NCBI RefSeq assembly: GCF_014762745.1
Contig: NZ_JABURJ010000052.1
Span: forward strand, 1 to 64,000
Source: Kangiella sp.
GTDB taxonomy: Bacteria; Pseudomonadota; Gammaproteobacteria; Enterobacterales; Kangiellaceae
Length of the DNA stretch: 64,000 bases
Direction: 5' to 3'
Every line of letters begins with the position of its first letter. The first letter of the stretch is position 1. Positions 27,070-35,407 of the stretch are shown one piece after another. The notes below the pieces were generated by a model that was not told the DNA's origin, searched no databases, and saw nothing but the letters and a program-made list of their open reading frames with translations. The position numbers were made by a program, and so were the translations under genes.

Positions 27070-27765
27070 CTATCCACTAATCTCAATCCACTGTGCAGTC
27101 AGAATAACCGGGCCAGTGGGGGCTCCGGTCGTTGAACCATTCTCAGGCTCAATACTGACCGCCAGTCCTGACTGGACTAAGCCCTTGAGCTGCGCAGGAA
27201 TGGATAAGACCTTACTGCCTGATTCTGGTAATAGTCCCAGAGAAGTAGGAGCCTGGCCATTGGCTGGTAGCATCCACAATTCAAAGTCCTGATCAGCCTG
27301 AATGTTTGGAAGCCCTTTAACCGTAACTGATAATCTATTATCAATTTTTTGGACGACCCAGGCTGGCTGGTTAGGTTCAACTTGAAGAATTGCCAAAGCT
27401 TCGGGAGTTTGTGTAGTGGTAATGGGTTGTACCGTCCACAAGTAGGCAACAAGCAGTAAGCTTGCAGCGGTGGCTAACCAGCCTGATATTGTCCACCACG
27501 AGACTGCCCACCATGGGGATGATTTGGATTTGCTGTTCCAACCAAGTCTTGCAGTGATGTTTTGCCATACATGCTGATCAGGATCTATGGGCGCAAGCTC
27601 CTCAGCCATTGGGTTCAGAATCTGTTCCCAGTGCCATACGGCCTGCTGAAGGTGGCTATGCCTGACCATCAGTTTTTTAAAGCGTCGACGTGCGAGTGGG
27701 CTCATAGTCCCTATCACATAGTGTTTGGCTAATTCGTTTGAGAGGTCTTCGTTGTGATATCTCAT
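27070..27765 (-). CDS. Anti-sigma factor, RskA-like
   Basis: 231-aa membrane protein. The N-terminal cytoplasmic sigma-binding part (NELAKHYVIGTMSPLARRRFKKL) precedes one membrane helix (about 88-106) and an extracytoplasmic domain ending in LWMLPANGQAPTSLGLLP and ILTAQWIE, typical of RskA-type anti-sigma factors. It lacks the zinc-binding HxxxCxxC motif. Its ATG overlaps the sigma-factor stop by 4 nt (ATGA), as expected for coupled synthesis of the pair. Confidence 0.82.
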   Translation of the reverse strand: MRYHNEDLSNELAKHYVIGTMSPLARRRFKKLMVRHSHLQQAVWHWEQILNPMAEELAPIDPDQHVWQNITARLGWNSKSKSSPWWAVSWWTISGWLATAASLLLVAYLWTVQPITTTQTPEALAILQVEPNQPAWVVQKIDNRLSVTVKGLPNIQADQDFELWMLPANGQAPTSLGLLPESGSKVLSIPAQLKGLVQSGLAVSIEPENGSTTGAPTGPVILTAQWIEISG

Positions 27766-28310
27766 GACTTAAGACACCTTTTCAGAGCCTCAAGACCGCG
27801 TCTGATCCAGCTCTTGATTGAGCCGAGAGGTGCGCTTAAATGACGAGTGATTTCCTGATGAGTGTAACCATACAGAAAAGCTAGCTGAATGGTGTGTCTT
27901 TGCTCACCCTGTAAAAGTCGCATGCACTCATCAAGCTTTTGATTTGAAGCACTCATGTCCAGATCAAGCTGGGGATTGATATCGGCCGGTTCAGGCAGCT
28001 TGTGCTGATGCTTGCGCTTAACCTGAGAATGGCGCAGTTGATCAATGCATTGATTGCGTAGAATGCTGATCAACCAGGTCATCACACTACCGCGCTCCGA
28101 GTGGTACACTTCTGGGTTGTGCCAAACTTTGATATAAACTTCTTGCAAAACTTCTTCCGCCAAATCTTTACGCCCGAGCAACTTGGTTGCTATGGCCAGT
28201 AACTTTCCCGAGGAGTGCTCGTACAAACTTTGGAAAGCTTGCCGACTACCCATCGATATATCATTCAACCAGGCAAGTTGTTGCTGGTCATCGGAGTGTT
28301 GCTCAGACAT
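27762..28310 (-). CDS. ECF RNA polymerase sigma factor, SigK-like
   Basis: 182-aa group 4 sigma factor. Region 2 (about 25-90) has KLLGRKDLAEEVLQEVYIKVW and WLISILRNQCIDQLR. Region 4 (about 120-180) has GYTHQEITRHLSAPLGSIKSWIRRGLEALK. It is encoded with its RskA-like anti-sigma factor. Its own promoter region carries the same bipartite motif as the DUF4331 operon, indicating autoregulation. The inducing signal is unknown. Confidence 0.88.
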   Translation of the reverse strand: MSEQHSDDQQQLAWLNDISMGSRQAFQSLYEHSSGKLLAIATKLLGRKDLAEEVLQEVYIKVWHNPEVYHSERGSVMTWLISILRNQCIDQLRHSQVKRKHQHKLPEPADINPQLDLDMSASNQKLDECMRLLQGEQRHTIQLAFLYGYTHQEITRHLSAPLGSIKSWIRRGLEALKRCLKS

Positions 28311-28340
28311 GTCTACCCCACTTGTTTGAGTAACATTACT

Positions 28341-28369
28341 GTTACGTCTATGTCAGTTTTTTGGATGCA
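28341..28369 (-). promoter_or_regulatory. Predicted autoregulated promoter of the ECF sigma gene
   Basis: Minus strand: TGCATCCAA, exactly 14 nt, then CGTAAC, ending 30 bp before the sigma-factor ATG. It matches the motif ahead of DUF4331 in sequence and spacing. Confidence 0.7.
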
Positions 28370-28538
28370 GTTCTACTTTTATTAAACTGAACCTACTCTC
28401 AGTTGCGTGAATTTTTTGTGCAAATTTTGGACTGACCAGTTACAGACGTCACAGTTAAGGTCATAAAAATGAAGGGGAGTGTCTCAGGCAACGAACGGGT
28501 ATAGCGCCAGTCGGCTACCTGAGAATCATGCAAGAAGT

Positions 28539-29789
28539 TTATTGATCAATAGAAACCTTGTCCTGAGCAATTTCCAACAGAGTGGCGAGCAACAAATTAG
28601 AACCTTGCTCCACATCCTGCCAATGCGACCACTCATCAGGTGCGTGACTGACGCCGCCAACGCTGGGGATAAAAATCAGCCCGGTTGGAGTAATGTCAGT
28701 AAAGAATTGAATATCATGGCCAGCGCCACTGGGCATTCGCATATAGCTGTAGCCCAACTCTTTTGCTTGCTGCTCGATCAGATCGACTAACTTAGGACTA
28801 AAAAATTTAGGTTCCAGCCAGCTCATCTGCTCATATTCAAAGCGCAATTTATGCTTGCGTGCAATGGAGGAAAGAACCTTGCCGCAGCTGTTGGCAATTT
28901 GCTGCATAACTTCTTCATTCATGTCACGCCCAACCAGGGTGAAGTGTGCTTCGCCTGGAATGGTGTGAGCATAACCGGGTTTTAAGTCAACTCGCCCAAT
29001 GGTCAGTCGGCTTTTGTCGGTGCCTTCTTCATCAATGATACGGCTGATTTCATGAGCAAAATCCGCAACGCCCATGAAAGCATCACTTCGCATATCCATC
29101 GGTGCAGTACCAGCATGATCCGCTTTACCTTTGAGTTTGACCAGCCATTTGAAAACACCGGAGATTCCATCAACGACACCAATAGTTTTCTGTTGCTTCT
29201 CCAGCACCGGACCCTGCTCAATATGCAGTTCCAGGACAGCTTTCAGGCTGGCAGGATCGCGGCGACAATGCAGCGCATCATGAATATCCAGGCCACATTT
29301 TTGCATGGCATCCTTGAGATACTCACCTTTCGGGTCGCGAGCGCTTTCCAGCCATTGAAAATTTAGATTACCACTTAGGGCCTGAGCACCAAGCATACCG
29401 CCAAAACGACCTTCTTCTTCACTGGTGCCAATGATTTCAATCGGATGCTTGGGTTCGATGTTATTCTCACGAAGTACACGAATACACTCTAGCCCAGCCA
29501 TAACACCGAGTGTGCCATCGAACATACCACCAGCTGGAACCGAGTCTAAGTGTGAAGCGATAATGATAGCCGGTTTATCGGGATTACCGAGTCGACCACA
29601 GACATTGCCGACACCATCCATATGGGTTTTCAGACCATTGGCCTCAAACTGTTGCATGACCCATCTGCGAGCCTGCATATCGATATCGGTCAGGCCTTGG
29701 CGGTAAATCCCTTTGTCTTTTGGATTAAAGCCAAAGTTGGCCAGTTCGTATAAATCTTTTTCGATTCGTTCAATATTTACGGAATAAAT
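28539..29789 (-). CDS. M20-family carbamoyl-amino-acid / allantoate amidohydrolase
   Basis: Zinc amidase of the group that includes N-carbamoyl-L-amino-acid hydrolase, beta-ureidopropionase and allantoate amidohydrolase. Metal-site motifs are ASHLDSVPAGG, MFDGTLGV, SEEEGRFGG, LELHIEQG and GVSHAPDEWS. Homology begins well before the first ATG (29678): VNIERIEKDLYELANFGF is in frame upstream, yet no ATG, GTG or TTG is available. A perfect AAGGAGG (29797-29803) sits 7 nt before ATT 29789, which I take as a rare ATT start, giving 416 aa, the family's normal length. It is divergent from a carbamoyltransferase operon. Confidence 0.8.
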   Translation of the reverse strand: MYSVNIERIEKDLYELANFGFNPKDKGIYRQGLTDIDMQARRWVMQQFEANGLKTHMDGVGNVCGRLGNPDKPAIIIASHLDSVPAGGMFDGTLGVMAGLECIRVLRENNIEPKHPIEIIGTSEEEGRFGGMLGAQALSGNLNFQWLESARDPKGEYLKDAMQKCGLDIHDALHCRRDPASLKAVLELHIEQGPVLEKQQKTIGVVDGISGVFKWLVKLKGKADHAGTAPMDMRSDAFMGVADFAHEISRIIDEEGTDKSRLTIGRVDLKPGYAHTIPGEAHFTLVGRDMNEEVMQQIANSCGKVLSSIARKHKLRFEYEQMSWLEPKFFSPKLVDLIEQQAKELGYSYMRMPSGAGHDIQFFTDITPTGLIFIPSVGGVSHAPDEWSHWQDVEQGSNLLLATLLEIAQDKVSIDQ

Positions 29790-29933
29790 AAGCCATCCTC
29801 CTTTTGAGTTATTGCTTATACCCTAGCAAATTACTATAGGTTATTCTAAGTGATTAATCTTTAGTCAGCTAATTTGATTTGAATACAAAGCTTTGCTAAA
29901 GTGGCTTGTCTTTGCAAAGACAGCATAAATTTT

Positions 29934-30437
29934 ATGACCTTACACGTGATTGCGGTCATTTTTTCCATTGCAACATTCAGTAGCGCAGCAAAATCTTCAG
30001 ATTGCGAAGGGGGGGACTGCGAGTTTGAACTAACGCCACATGAGCAAAGTTCGAACGCTGGTTACTTTAGTGTCGAATGGAATAGTTTGACTACAAATCA
30101 AAGTGAAGACGAGCAGGTCTTACTCGACTCTGCTTATGAAGCTCCCAAATATCTTCAATTGGCTACCAATGAAGGCTTCTCGCCTGAGTTGCAGCTATTG
30201 GATATCGGCTATCAGGACAAGATTCACCTGACCGGTTACGATGATGGGACCTATTTCCTCCGTCTGCTGGATGAACAGCAGAACGTCTTAAGTAATGTAG
30301 CCAGTGTAACCGTCGCCCACCATTCCTATAAACGCGTGTGGTTAGTGTTTGGAATTGGCGCTGTTATGTTTGTCATTCTCATTGGTTACATGATTTCTAG
30401 AGCTTTTCGATCGAAAGAAACCTCAACAGAAGACTAA
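29934..30437 (+). CDS. Membrane-anchored exported protein, Fn3-like
   Basis: 167 aa from ATG 29934. Signal peptide (MTLHVIAVIFSIATFSSA), an extracytoplasmic beta-type domain with two early cysteines (SDCEGGDCEFEL) and the pattern IHLTGYDDGTYFLRLLDEQ typical of Fn3-like folds, then one C-terminal membrane helix (VWLVFGIGAVMFVILIG) and a short charged tail. Function unknown. It starts the operon and lies 3 nt before the symporter gene, so it may be an accessory subunit of that transporter. Confidence 0.7.
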   Translation: MTLHVIAVIFSIATFSSAAKSSDCEGGDCEFELTPHEQSSNAGYFSVEWNSLTTNQSEDEQVLLDSAYEAPKYLQLATNEGFSPELQLLDIGYQDKIHLTGYDDGTYFLRLLDEQQNVLSNVASVTVAHHSYKRVWLVFGIGAVMFVILIGYMISRAFRSKETSTED

Positions 30438-30440
30438 ATC

Positions 30441-31862
30441 ATGGACTTTAATCCTATTTCTTTAACGATGGCGGCAAGCCTGTTGGTGGCTTTTGGCGTG
30501 ATCTGGATCTTCTTCGGCTGGTGGTTAGGCCGTAAAAACAAGGATCTGGATGACTTCATGCTGGCCGGACGTAAAGTGGGCTTTGCCTTTGCTTCAGCAA
30601 CGGCAATGGCTACCTGGATCACCAGTAACACGACTTTGGTTGCTCCTCAGTTAACTTATCAGTTTGGCATCTGGGGTATGGTCGGTTACTCAATGGCCGC
30701 GCTGGGACTTGTACTGTTTGCGCCAATGGCTAAGCGCATTAAAGAGCTAATGCCGCAAGGCTATACCTGCGGTGACTTTATTCGTGTGCGTTATGGTAAG
30801 GCTGCCTGGATCATTTTCCTCATCGTATCTTTTTGCTACGCACTTGGCTGGCTGGTGAGTCTTGGCATGGCCGGTGGTGTTCTACTATCTACTTTAAGCG
30901 GACTCAGTTATCACCTGGGCATGACGGCGATATTAATTATCTGTGTGGGCTATACCTTGCTCGGTGGACTCAGAGCGGTGATTGCCACCGACTATGTGCA
31001 GACCCTAATCATCATTGTTGGTGTTTTAATCATTGGTTTTGTCTGCTACCAAACGGTAGGACTTGATACGGTTTACGAGTCGGCGAAAGCAGAACATCCA
31101 CAACTTCTTAATTTATTATTCCCAGCGGCGATTATGTTTCTGTTTAACAATATCTTTTTTGGTATTGGAGAAATTTTCCATTCCAACGTCTGGTGGTCGC
31201 GCGCTCTGGCCTTTCGCCAAGGGATCGGTAAGAGGGCTTATCTTTTAGCTGGTCTGTTATGGTTACCGATCCCTATCGTAACCGGTTTTATCGCGCTGGC
31301 GGCTCCGGCTCTAGGTATTTATCCAGCGGAAGCGGATATGGTTGGGCCAATGGTTGCCGCGAAATTGCTCGGCTCAGTCGGTGCCATTTTTGTTTTCGTG
31401 GTGGTCTTTTCAGCATTGGCATCGAGTCTGGACTCGCTATTGGCAGCGACCAGTGACTTGATCACTAAAGATATCTACAAAGGTTTTATCGACAAAGAAG
31501 CGGATAATAAAAAGCTCGAAAAAATCAGCCGTCACGTTATTTTGATGCTTGGTTTTGCAACATGGCTCATCTGCTTGCCAAGAGTCGGTACTTTAGGCGA
31601 AGTGTTGAACCTGGCCGGTGCATTTGTTGCCAGTGCAATATGGCCTATTGTATTAGGACTTTATCAGCAAAGGTTGTCAGGAATTTATGCTGGCGCAGCG
31701 ATGGCGTTAGGCACAATTTGTGGACTGATTGGGTATTTCGAAATCGGTTTCTATGTTGGTGCATTAATCAGTTGCTGTGTGTCATTTATTGTTTGTATGC
31801 TAGGACTGATGCTCAAAGACGATCAGTTTGACTGGAACCGATTAGCGAATATGGAGAAGTAA
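30441..31862 (+). CDS. Sodium:solute symporter family transporter
   Basis: 473-aa inner-membrane protein with about 13 hydrophobic segments. DDFMLAGRKVGFAFASATAMATWITSN-like features and a later SALASSLDSLLAATSDL stretch are the sodium-site regions of the SSS family (PutP/PanF-type). Substrate cannot be read from sequence. The operon context (carbamoyltransferase, amidotransferase, divergent carbamoylase) suggests an amino acid, amide or ureido compound. It is followed immediately by a tiny membrane-protein gene. Confidence 0.82.
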   Translation: MDFNPISLTMAASLLVAFGVIWIFFGWWLGRKNKDLDDFMLAGRKVGFAFASATAMATWITSNTTLVAPQLTYQFGIWGMVGYSMAALGLVLFAPMAKRIKELMPQGYTCGDFIRVRYGKAAWIIFLIVSFCYALGWLVSLGMAGGVLLSTLSGLSYHLGMTAILIICVGYTLLGGLRAVIATDYVQTLIIIVGVLIIGFVCYQTVGLDTVYESAKAEHPQLLNLLFPAAIMFLFNNIFFGIGEIFHSNVWWSRALAFRQGIGKRAYLLAGLLWLPIPIVTGFIALAAPALGIYPAEADMVGPMVAAKLLGSVGAIFVFVVVFSALASSLDSLLAATSDLITKDIYKGFIDKEADNKKLEKISRHVILMLGFATWLICLPRVGTLGEVLNLAGAFVASAIWPIVLGLYQQRLSGIYAGAAMALGTICGLIGYFEIGFYVGALISCCVSFIVCMLGLMLKDDQFDWNRLANMEK

Positions 31863-31863
31863 T

Positions 31864-31986
31864 ATGCTAATGTCTTTTGATGCGCTCCAATTTTTAATTC
31901 TCGCGGCGATGGCAGTGACCTGCCTGTCGCCAATCATCCTCATAGTGTTGCTCGTAAGAGACTGGTTAAAGGACCAATTATGGTAG
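31864..31986 (+). CDS. 40-aa single-span membrane peptide
   Basis: Small open frame starting 1 nt after the symporter stop and overlapping the next start by 7 nt (ATGGTAG). It encodes 40 residues: LQFLILAAMAVTCLS then PIILIVLLVRDWLK, one membrane helix with a basic cytoplasmic end. The tight stop-start spacing on both sides and the amphipathic composition argue for a real gene. By analogy to small subunits of other SSS transporters it may be a symporter partner; that role is inference. Confidence 0.6.
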   Translation: MLMSFDALQFLILAAMAVTCLSPIILIVLLVRDWLKDQLW

Positions 31987-33050
31987 ACCAATTGAAAGAT
32001 GAAGATCTGGTATTTTCCAGAGTAAAACCTGATGTATTCGGTGATGCTCATCCCAAAGCATTATTGAAAACGATCCAAGAAGATGGCGATGCGCTGGTAA
32101 AGTTAGCGAATCAGCACATCATTAGTTGCGATCAATTTGACCGTCAGACGATATTGCAGTTATTCCGTCTGGCCAGTAAGTATGAAAGTAACCCCAAGCG
32201 TTACAATACGCCTTTGCAGGGAAAGATTTTGATCAGTGCCTTTTATGAGCCGAGCACGCGCACGCGTTTGTCTTTTGAAAGCGCATGGCATCGCCTCGGT
32301 GGCGACATCATGTCGATTACTGATCGTTCAACGACAGGAATCGCCAAAGGCGAATCGTTGGCAGACATTGGTGAAATGTTTAACAACTATGGCGACTGTG
32401 TGGTCTTGCGTGAGTCGAACGAAGACTCGGTTAAGGAAATGACATCGACGCTACGGATTCCAATCATCAATGCCGGTAATGGAACTGATGAACATCCGAC
32501 TCAGGCAATGGCGGATCTGTATACTATTTTTAAATGGCGTCCCGAGTTATTAAAGGACAACCCTAAAAAAATTCGTGTAGGCGTGGTTGGTTTGCCCAGC
32601 TATATGCGTACCGTTCGCAGCTTGCTAAAAATCTTTGCACACTTCCCTGAGATCTTTGAGGAAGTTGTCATTGTTCATGATAAGACTGACGATGATATTT
32701 TCACCGAAGGGCAAAGAGAACAACTGGAAAAAGCAGGGTTAAAACTTCGCCTGACCAATCGACTCAATAAAGAGCTTCCTGAGTTGGATGTAGTTTATAT
32801 TAACGCGATTGCCTGGGTCGGCGATGACTTTGAATCGCATGGTGATAAGTTTGTCCTGAATGCTAATTCACCTTTAAAAGAGGACGCCATTATTTTGCAT
32901 CCGCTGGCGCGAGGTGATGAGCTATCCACTGATTTAGATGAAACTCCTCACAACTGGTACTTTTCACAGGCGCGTGGTGCGGTATTTTTACGCATGGCCC
33001 TGCTAACCTGCATGGTGGAAAGAACCGAAATGGTGATGGATGTTATATAG
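31980..33050 (+). CDS. ATCase-like carbamoyltransferase with altered substrate site
   Basis: 356-aa member of the aspartate/ornithine carbamoyltransferase family. The carbamoyl-phosphate site is intact: STRTR (92-96), KGESLAD (123-129), HPTQ (172-175), and the PyrB Arg167 equivalent is R210. However, the PyrB residues Arg229 and Gln231 that hold the aspartate carboxylates are A276 and A278, and HPLPR reads HPLAR (307-311). It is therefore probably not the pyrimidine enzyme and should carbamoylate another amine. Neighbours (symporter, amidotransferase, carbamoylase) point to a ureido-compound pathway. Confidence 0.82.
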   Translation: MVDQLKDEDLVFSRVKPDVFGDAHPKALLKTIQEDGDALVKLANQHIISCDQFDRQTILQLFRLASKYESNPKRYNTPLQGKILISAFYEPSTRTRLSFESAWHRLGGDIMSITDRSTTGIAKGESLADIGEMFNNYGDCVVLRESNEDSVKEMTSTLRIPIINAGNGTDEHPTQAMADLYTIFKWRPELLKDNPKKIRVGVVGLPSYMRTVRSLLKIFAHFPEIFEEVVIVHDKTDDDIFTEGQREQLEKAGLKLRLTNRLNKELPELDVVYINAIAWVGDDFESHGDKFVLNANSPLKEDAIILHPLARGDELSTDLDETPHNWYFSQARGAVFLRMALLTCMVERTEMVMDVI

Positions 33051-33073
33051 TTTACAAATAGGTAATAAATAGT

Positions 33074-33122
33074 CTCTGGCCACAACTTCAATGTTGAGTA
33101 AATTAAGGTTGTCCCACCAGAG
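33074..33122 (+). other. Inverted repeat in the leader of the amidotransferase gene
   Basis: CTCTGG (33074-33079) pairs with CCAGAG (33117-33122), and inside it ACAAC pairs with GTTGT, giving a long two-part stem in the 130-nt gap between the carbamoyltransferase and asnB-like genes. There is no T-run, so it looks more like a processing or regulatory structure than a terminator. Confidence 0.45.
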
Positions 33123-33180
33123 GAAGCGTTTAAACCTGATTTCAAAATTTTATAGATAAGATTCCAAGGAGAATTTTTAT

Positions 33181-35193
33181 ATGTGCGGTATTGCCGGTGT
33201 AATTCATCGTGACAAAGATCGAACCATTGATGCACAAACGCTCGTCAACATGGCGGCCATTCAATATCACCGAGGGCCTGATAACTTCGGTTATTACAAC
33301 CCCGAAGGTGTTGGCGTTGGCATGAGCCATGCGCGGCTGACCATTATCGATCTGGATGAAGAACGCGGGCGACAGCCACTTGTCAGTGATGACCAGCGTT
33401 ACATGATGGTACATAACGGCGAGTTTTATGACTTCCAGCGCATTCGTGCTGATATGACGGCGCAAGGCGCTCGGTATCAGACCAAAAGTGACTCCGAAAT
33501 TGTGCTGCAAATGTACCCGCACTATGGCATTGAAAAAACCGTTGAAAACCTGCGCGGTGAGTTCGCCTTTTCTATCTATGATCGTGAAGAAGAAACCATG
33601 TATCTGGTACGCGATCGTTTTGGCATCAAACCCTTGTACTGGACTGAAACTGAGCATGGCGTTGTCTTCGGTTCGGAACTCAAAGTGTTGTTCGCGCATC
33701 CTGAAGTCAAACGCGAAATTGATTCAGAAGGTTTATATCATCAGCTGATTCAGGTGATGATTCCTGGTTCAACAGCATTTAAGGGCGTTAATCAGGTTCC
33801 GCCGGGACACTGGATTAAAATCCAACGCCGAAATGGAAAGTTGGAAATTTCTGAGCACAAATACTGGGACATCGACTTCCCACAGGCTGAAGCGCATCTG
33901 AATGTGAAAGATGAGCAGGAATACATCGATGGTGTTCGCGAAAATCTTCTTGAGGCAGTTCAACATCGTCTCAATGCCGACGTTCCCGTTGGCGCCTATC
34001 TTTCAGGTGGTATCGACTCCTGTTCGATTCTTGGCTTGTCTGCATCAGTGCGTCAGGATCCGGTTAAAGCTTTCACTATTGGCTTTGATGATGCCGATTA
34101 TGATGAAACACCGATTGCCCGCGAAATGGCGGAGATGACAGGTGCAGAACAAATCATTCTGCCGTTATCGGCTGAACATCTTTATGACCATTTCGAACGC
34201 ACCATCTGGCACACAGAAAGAACCATCTACAACACGCTGGGAGTTGCTAAATTATTAATGAGTCAGAAAGTTCGTGAGCAGGGCTATAAAGTGGTTTTAA
34301 CCGGCGAGGGTAGTGATGAGCTATTTGCTGGCTATCCTGCATTCCGTAACGACATGTTCCTGTATGGATTAGATGACTTGCCAGAAAACCTGCGCAAAGA
34401 GATGCAATCAACCCTGGCCGAATCAAACAAACTGTTTAAGGGCGCCATGCTGCCGCGTGAAGCATTCCGCTCCGATGCAATTGATGCCAAAGTAGGTTTC
34501 ACACCAACCTGTATCCAAAACTGGATGGGCTGTGATGGTTTCGCGCGTCAGTTAATGAGTAAAGACCATCAAGCTAATATCAGTGATTATGATCCGGGGA
34601 CAGCAATGGCCGAGCAATTTGATGAAACTCAACTGGAAGGGCGTCACCCTCTGGACAAGGCACAGTATGTCTGGATTAAAACCATGCTCGAGGGTCAGAT
34701 TCTAACCTGGGGCGGTGACCGCGTGGATATGGCTAACTCAATGGAAGCTCGTCCACCATTCCTTGATCATCACCTTGCGGCATACGCGGTGAATATTCCG
34801 CCACAGATGCGTATTAAAGGCCCAGTTGAGAAATATGTGCTAAAAGAAGCGATGAAAGGCTTGTTGCCTGAAACGCTATACAAACGTCAGAAGTTCGCCT
34901 TCATGGCACCACCAGCGCATACCGATAAAAAGAAATGGAATGCACTGATGGAGCTAATGGAAGAGTTTGCCAGCGAAGAAAAAGTGGCTCAAGCTGGCCT
35001 GATTGATTATGGTGCATTGCAGGATATGATTAAGAAAAATGATGACCCAACTGTACCGCGCGAAGATAAAGTACAAATGGACGCCATCCTCAACCACGTT
35101 CTAGGTGTACAGTTACTGCATCACCACTTCATCGAAAATGACGTGCCTAAAATGGCCGCCGCAAAAGCCCATGAGCTGGGCTGGGTTGCTTAA
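33181..35193 (+). CDS. Asparagine-synthase-like glutamine amidotransferase
   Basis: 670-aa glutamine-dependent amide synthase. The N-terminal glutaminase begins MCGIAGV with catalytic Cys2 and RGPDNFG; the synthase domain has the ATP-pyrophosphatase loop SGGIDSCS and GEGSDELFAGY. It is about 115 residues longer than E. coli AsnB, like AsnO-type enzymes that amidate substrates other than free aspartate. AAGGAG precedes the ATG. Placed after the carbamoyltransferase, it may amidate the carbamoylated product, or simply be the cell's asparagine synthetase. Confidence 0.88.
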   Translation: MCGIAGVIHRDKDRTIDAQTLVNMAAIQYHRGPDNFGYYNPEGVGVGMSHARLTIIDLDEERGRQPLVSDDQRYMMVHNGEFYDFQRIRADMTAQGARYQTKSDSEIVLQMYPHYGIEKTVENLRGEFAFSIYDREEETMYLVRDRFGIKPLYWTETEHGVVFGSELKVLFAHPEVKREIDSEGLYHQLIQVMIPGSTAFKGVNQVPPGHWIKIQRRNGKLEISEHKYWDIDFPQAEAHLNVKDEQEYIDGVRENLLEAVQHRLNADVPVGAYLSGGIDSCSILGLSASVRQDPVKAFTIGFDDADYDETPIAREMAEMTGAEQIILPLSAEHLYDHFERTIWHTERTIYNTLGVAKLLMSQKVREQGYKVVLTGEGSDELFAGYPAFRNDMFLYGLDDLPENLRKEMQSTLAESNKLFKGAMLPREAFRSDAIDAKVGFTPTCIQNWMGCDGFARQLMSKDHQANISDYDPGTAMAEQFDETQLEGRHPLDKAQYVWIKTMLEGQILTWGGDRVDMANSMEARPPFLDHHLAAYAVNIPPQMRIKGPVEKYVLKEAMKGLLPETLYKRQKFAFMAPPAHTDKKKWNALMELMEEFASEEKVAQAGLIDYGALQDMIKKNDDPTVPREDKVQMDAILNHVLGVQLLHHHFIENDVPKMAAAKAHELGWVA

Positions 35194-35218
35194 AAACGCA
35201 AAGTAACTGGAAAATGTA

Positions 35219-35247
35219 AAAACGGTAGCTATTGAGCTGCCGTTTTT
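35219..35247 (+). terminator. Terminator of the carbamoyltransferase/amidotransferase operon
   Basis: AAAACGGTAGCT and AGCTGCCGTTTTT form the stem with a T-run on the plus strand. Confidence 0.8.
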
Positions 35248-35407
35248 ATATTGGTAATGAAATTTTTAAATGTGATCCAAATATTCAACAAAAATTATAG
35301 TTAAATAGAAATATCTGATAACCTTATTCAGAAATTTGTAGGCATCCAGTATTTGAGTATGGGTTAGGACAATTTTAAGCAATTGATTCAATAGGCAAAA
35401 TAATATT

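Noticed and set aside
29901..29933. Upstream extension of the Fn3-like protein
   Set aside because: The extra residues (MACLCKDSINF) would hide the signal peptide; ATG 29934 gives a standard one.
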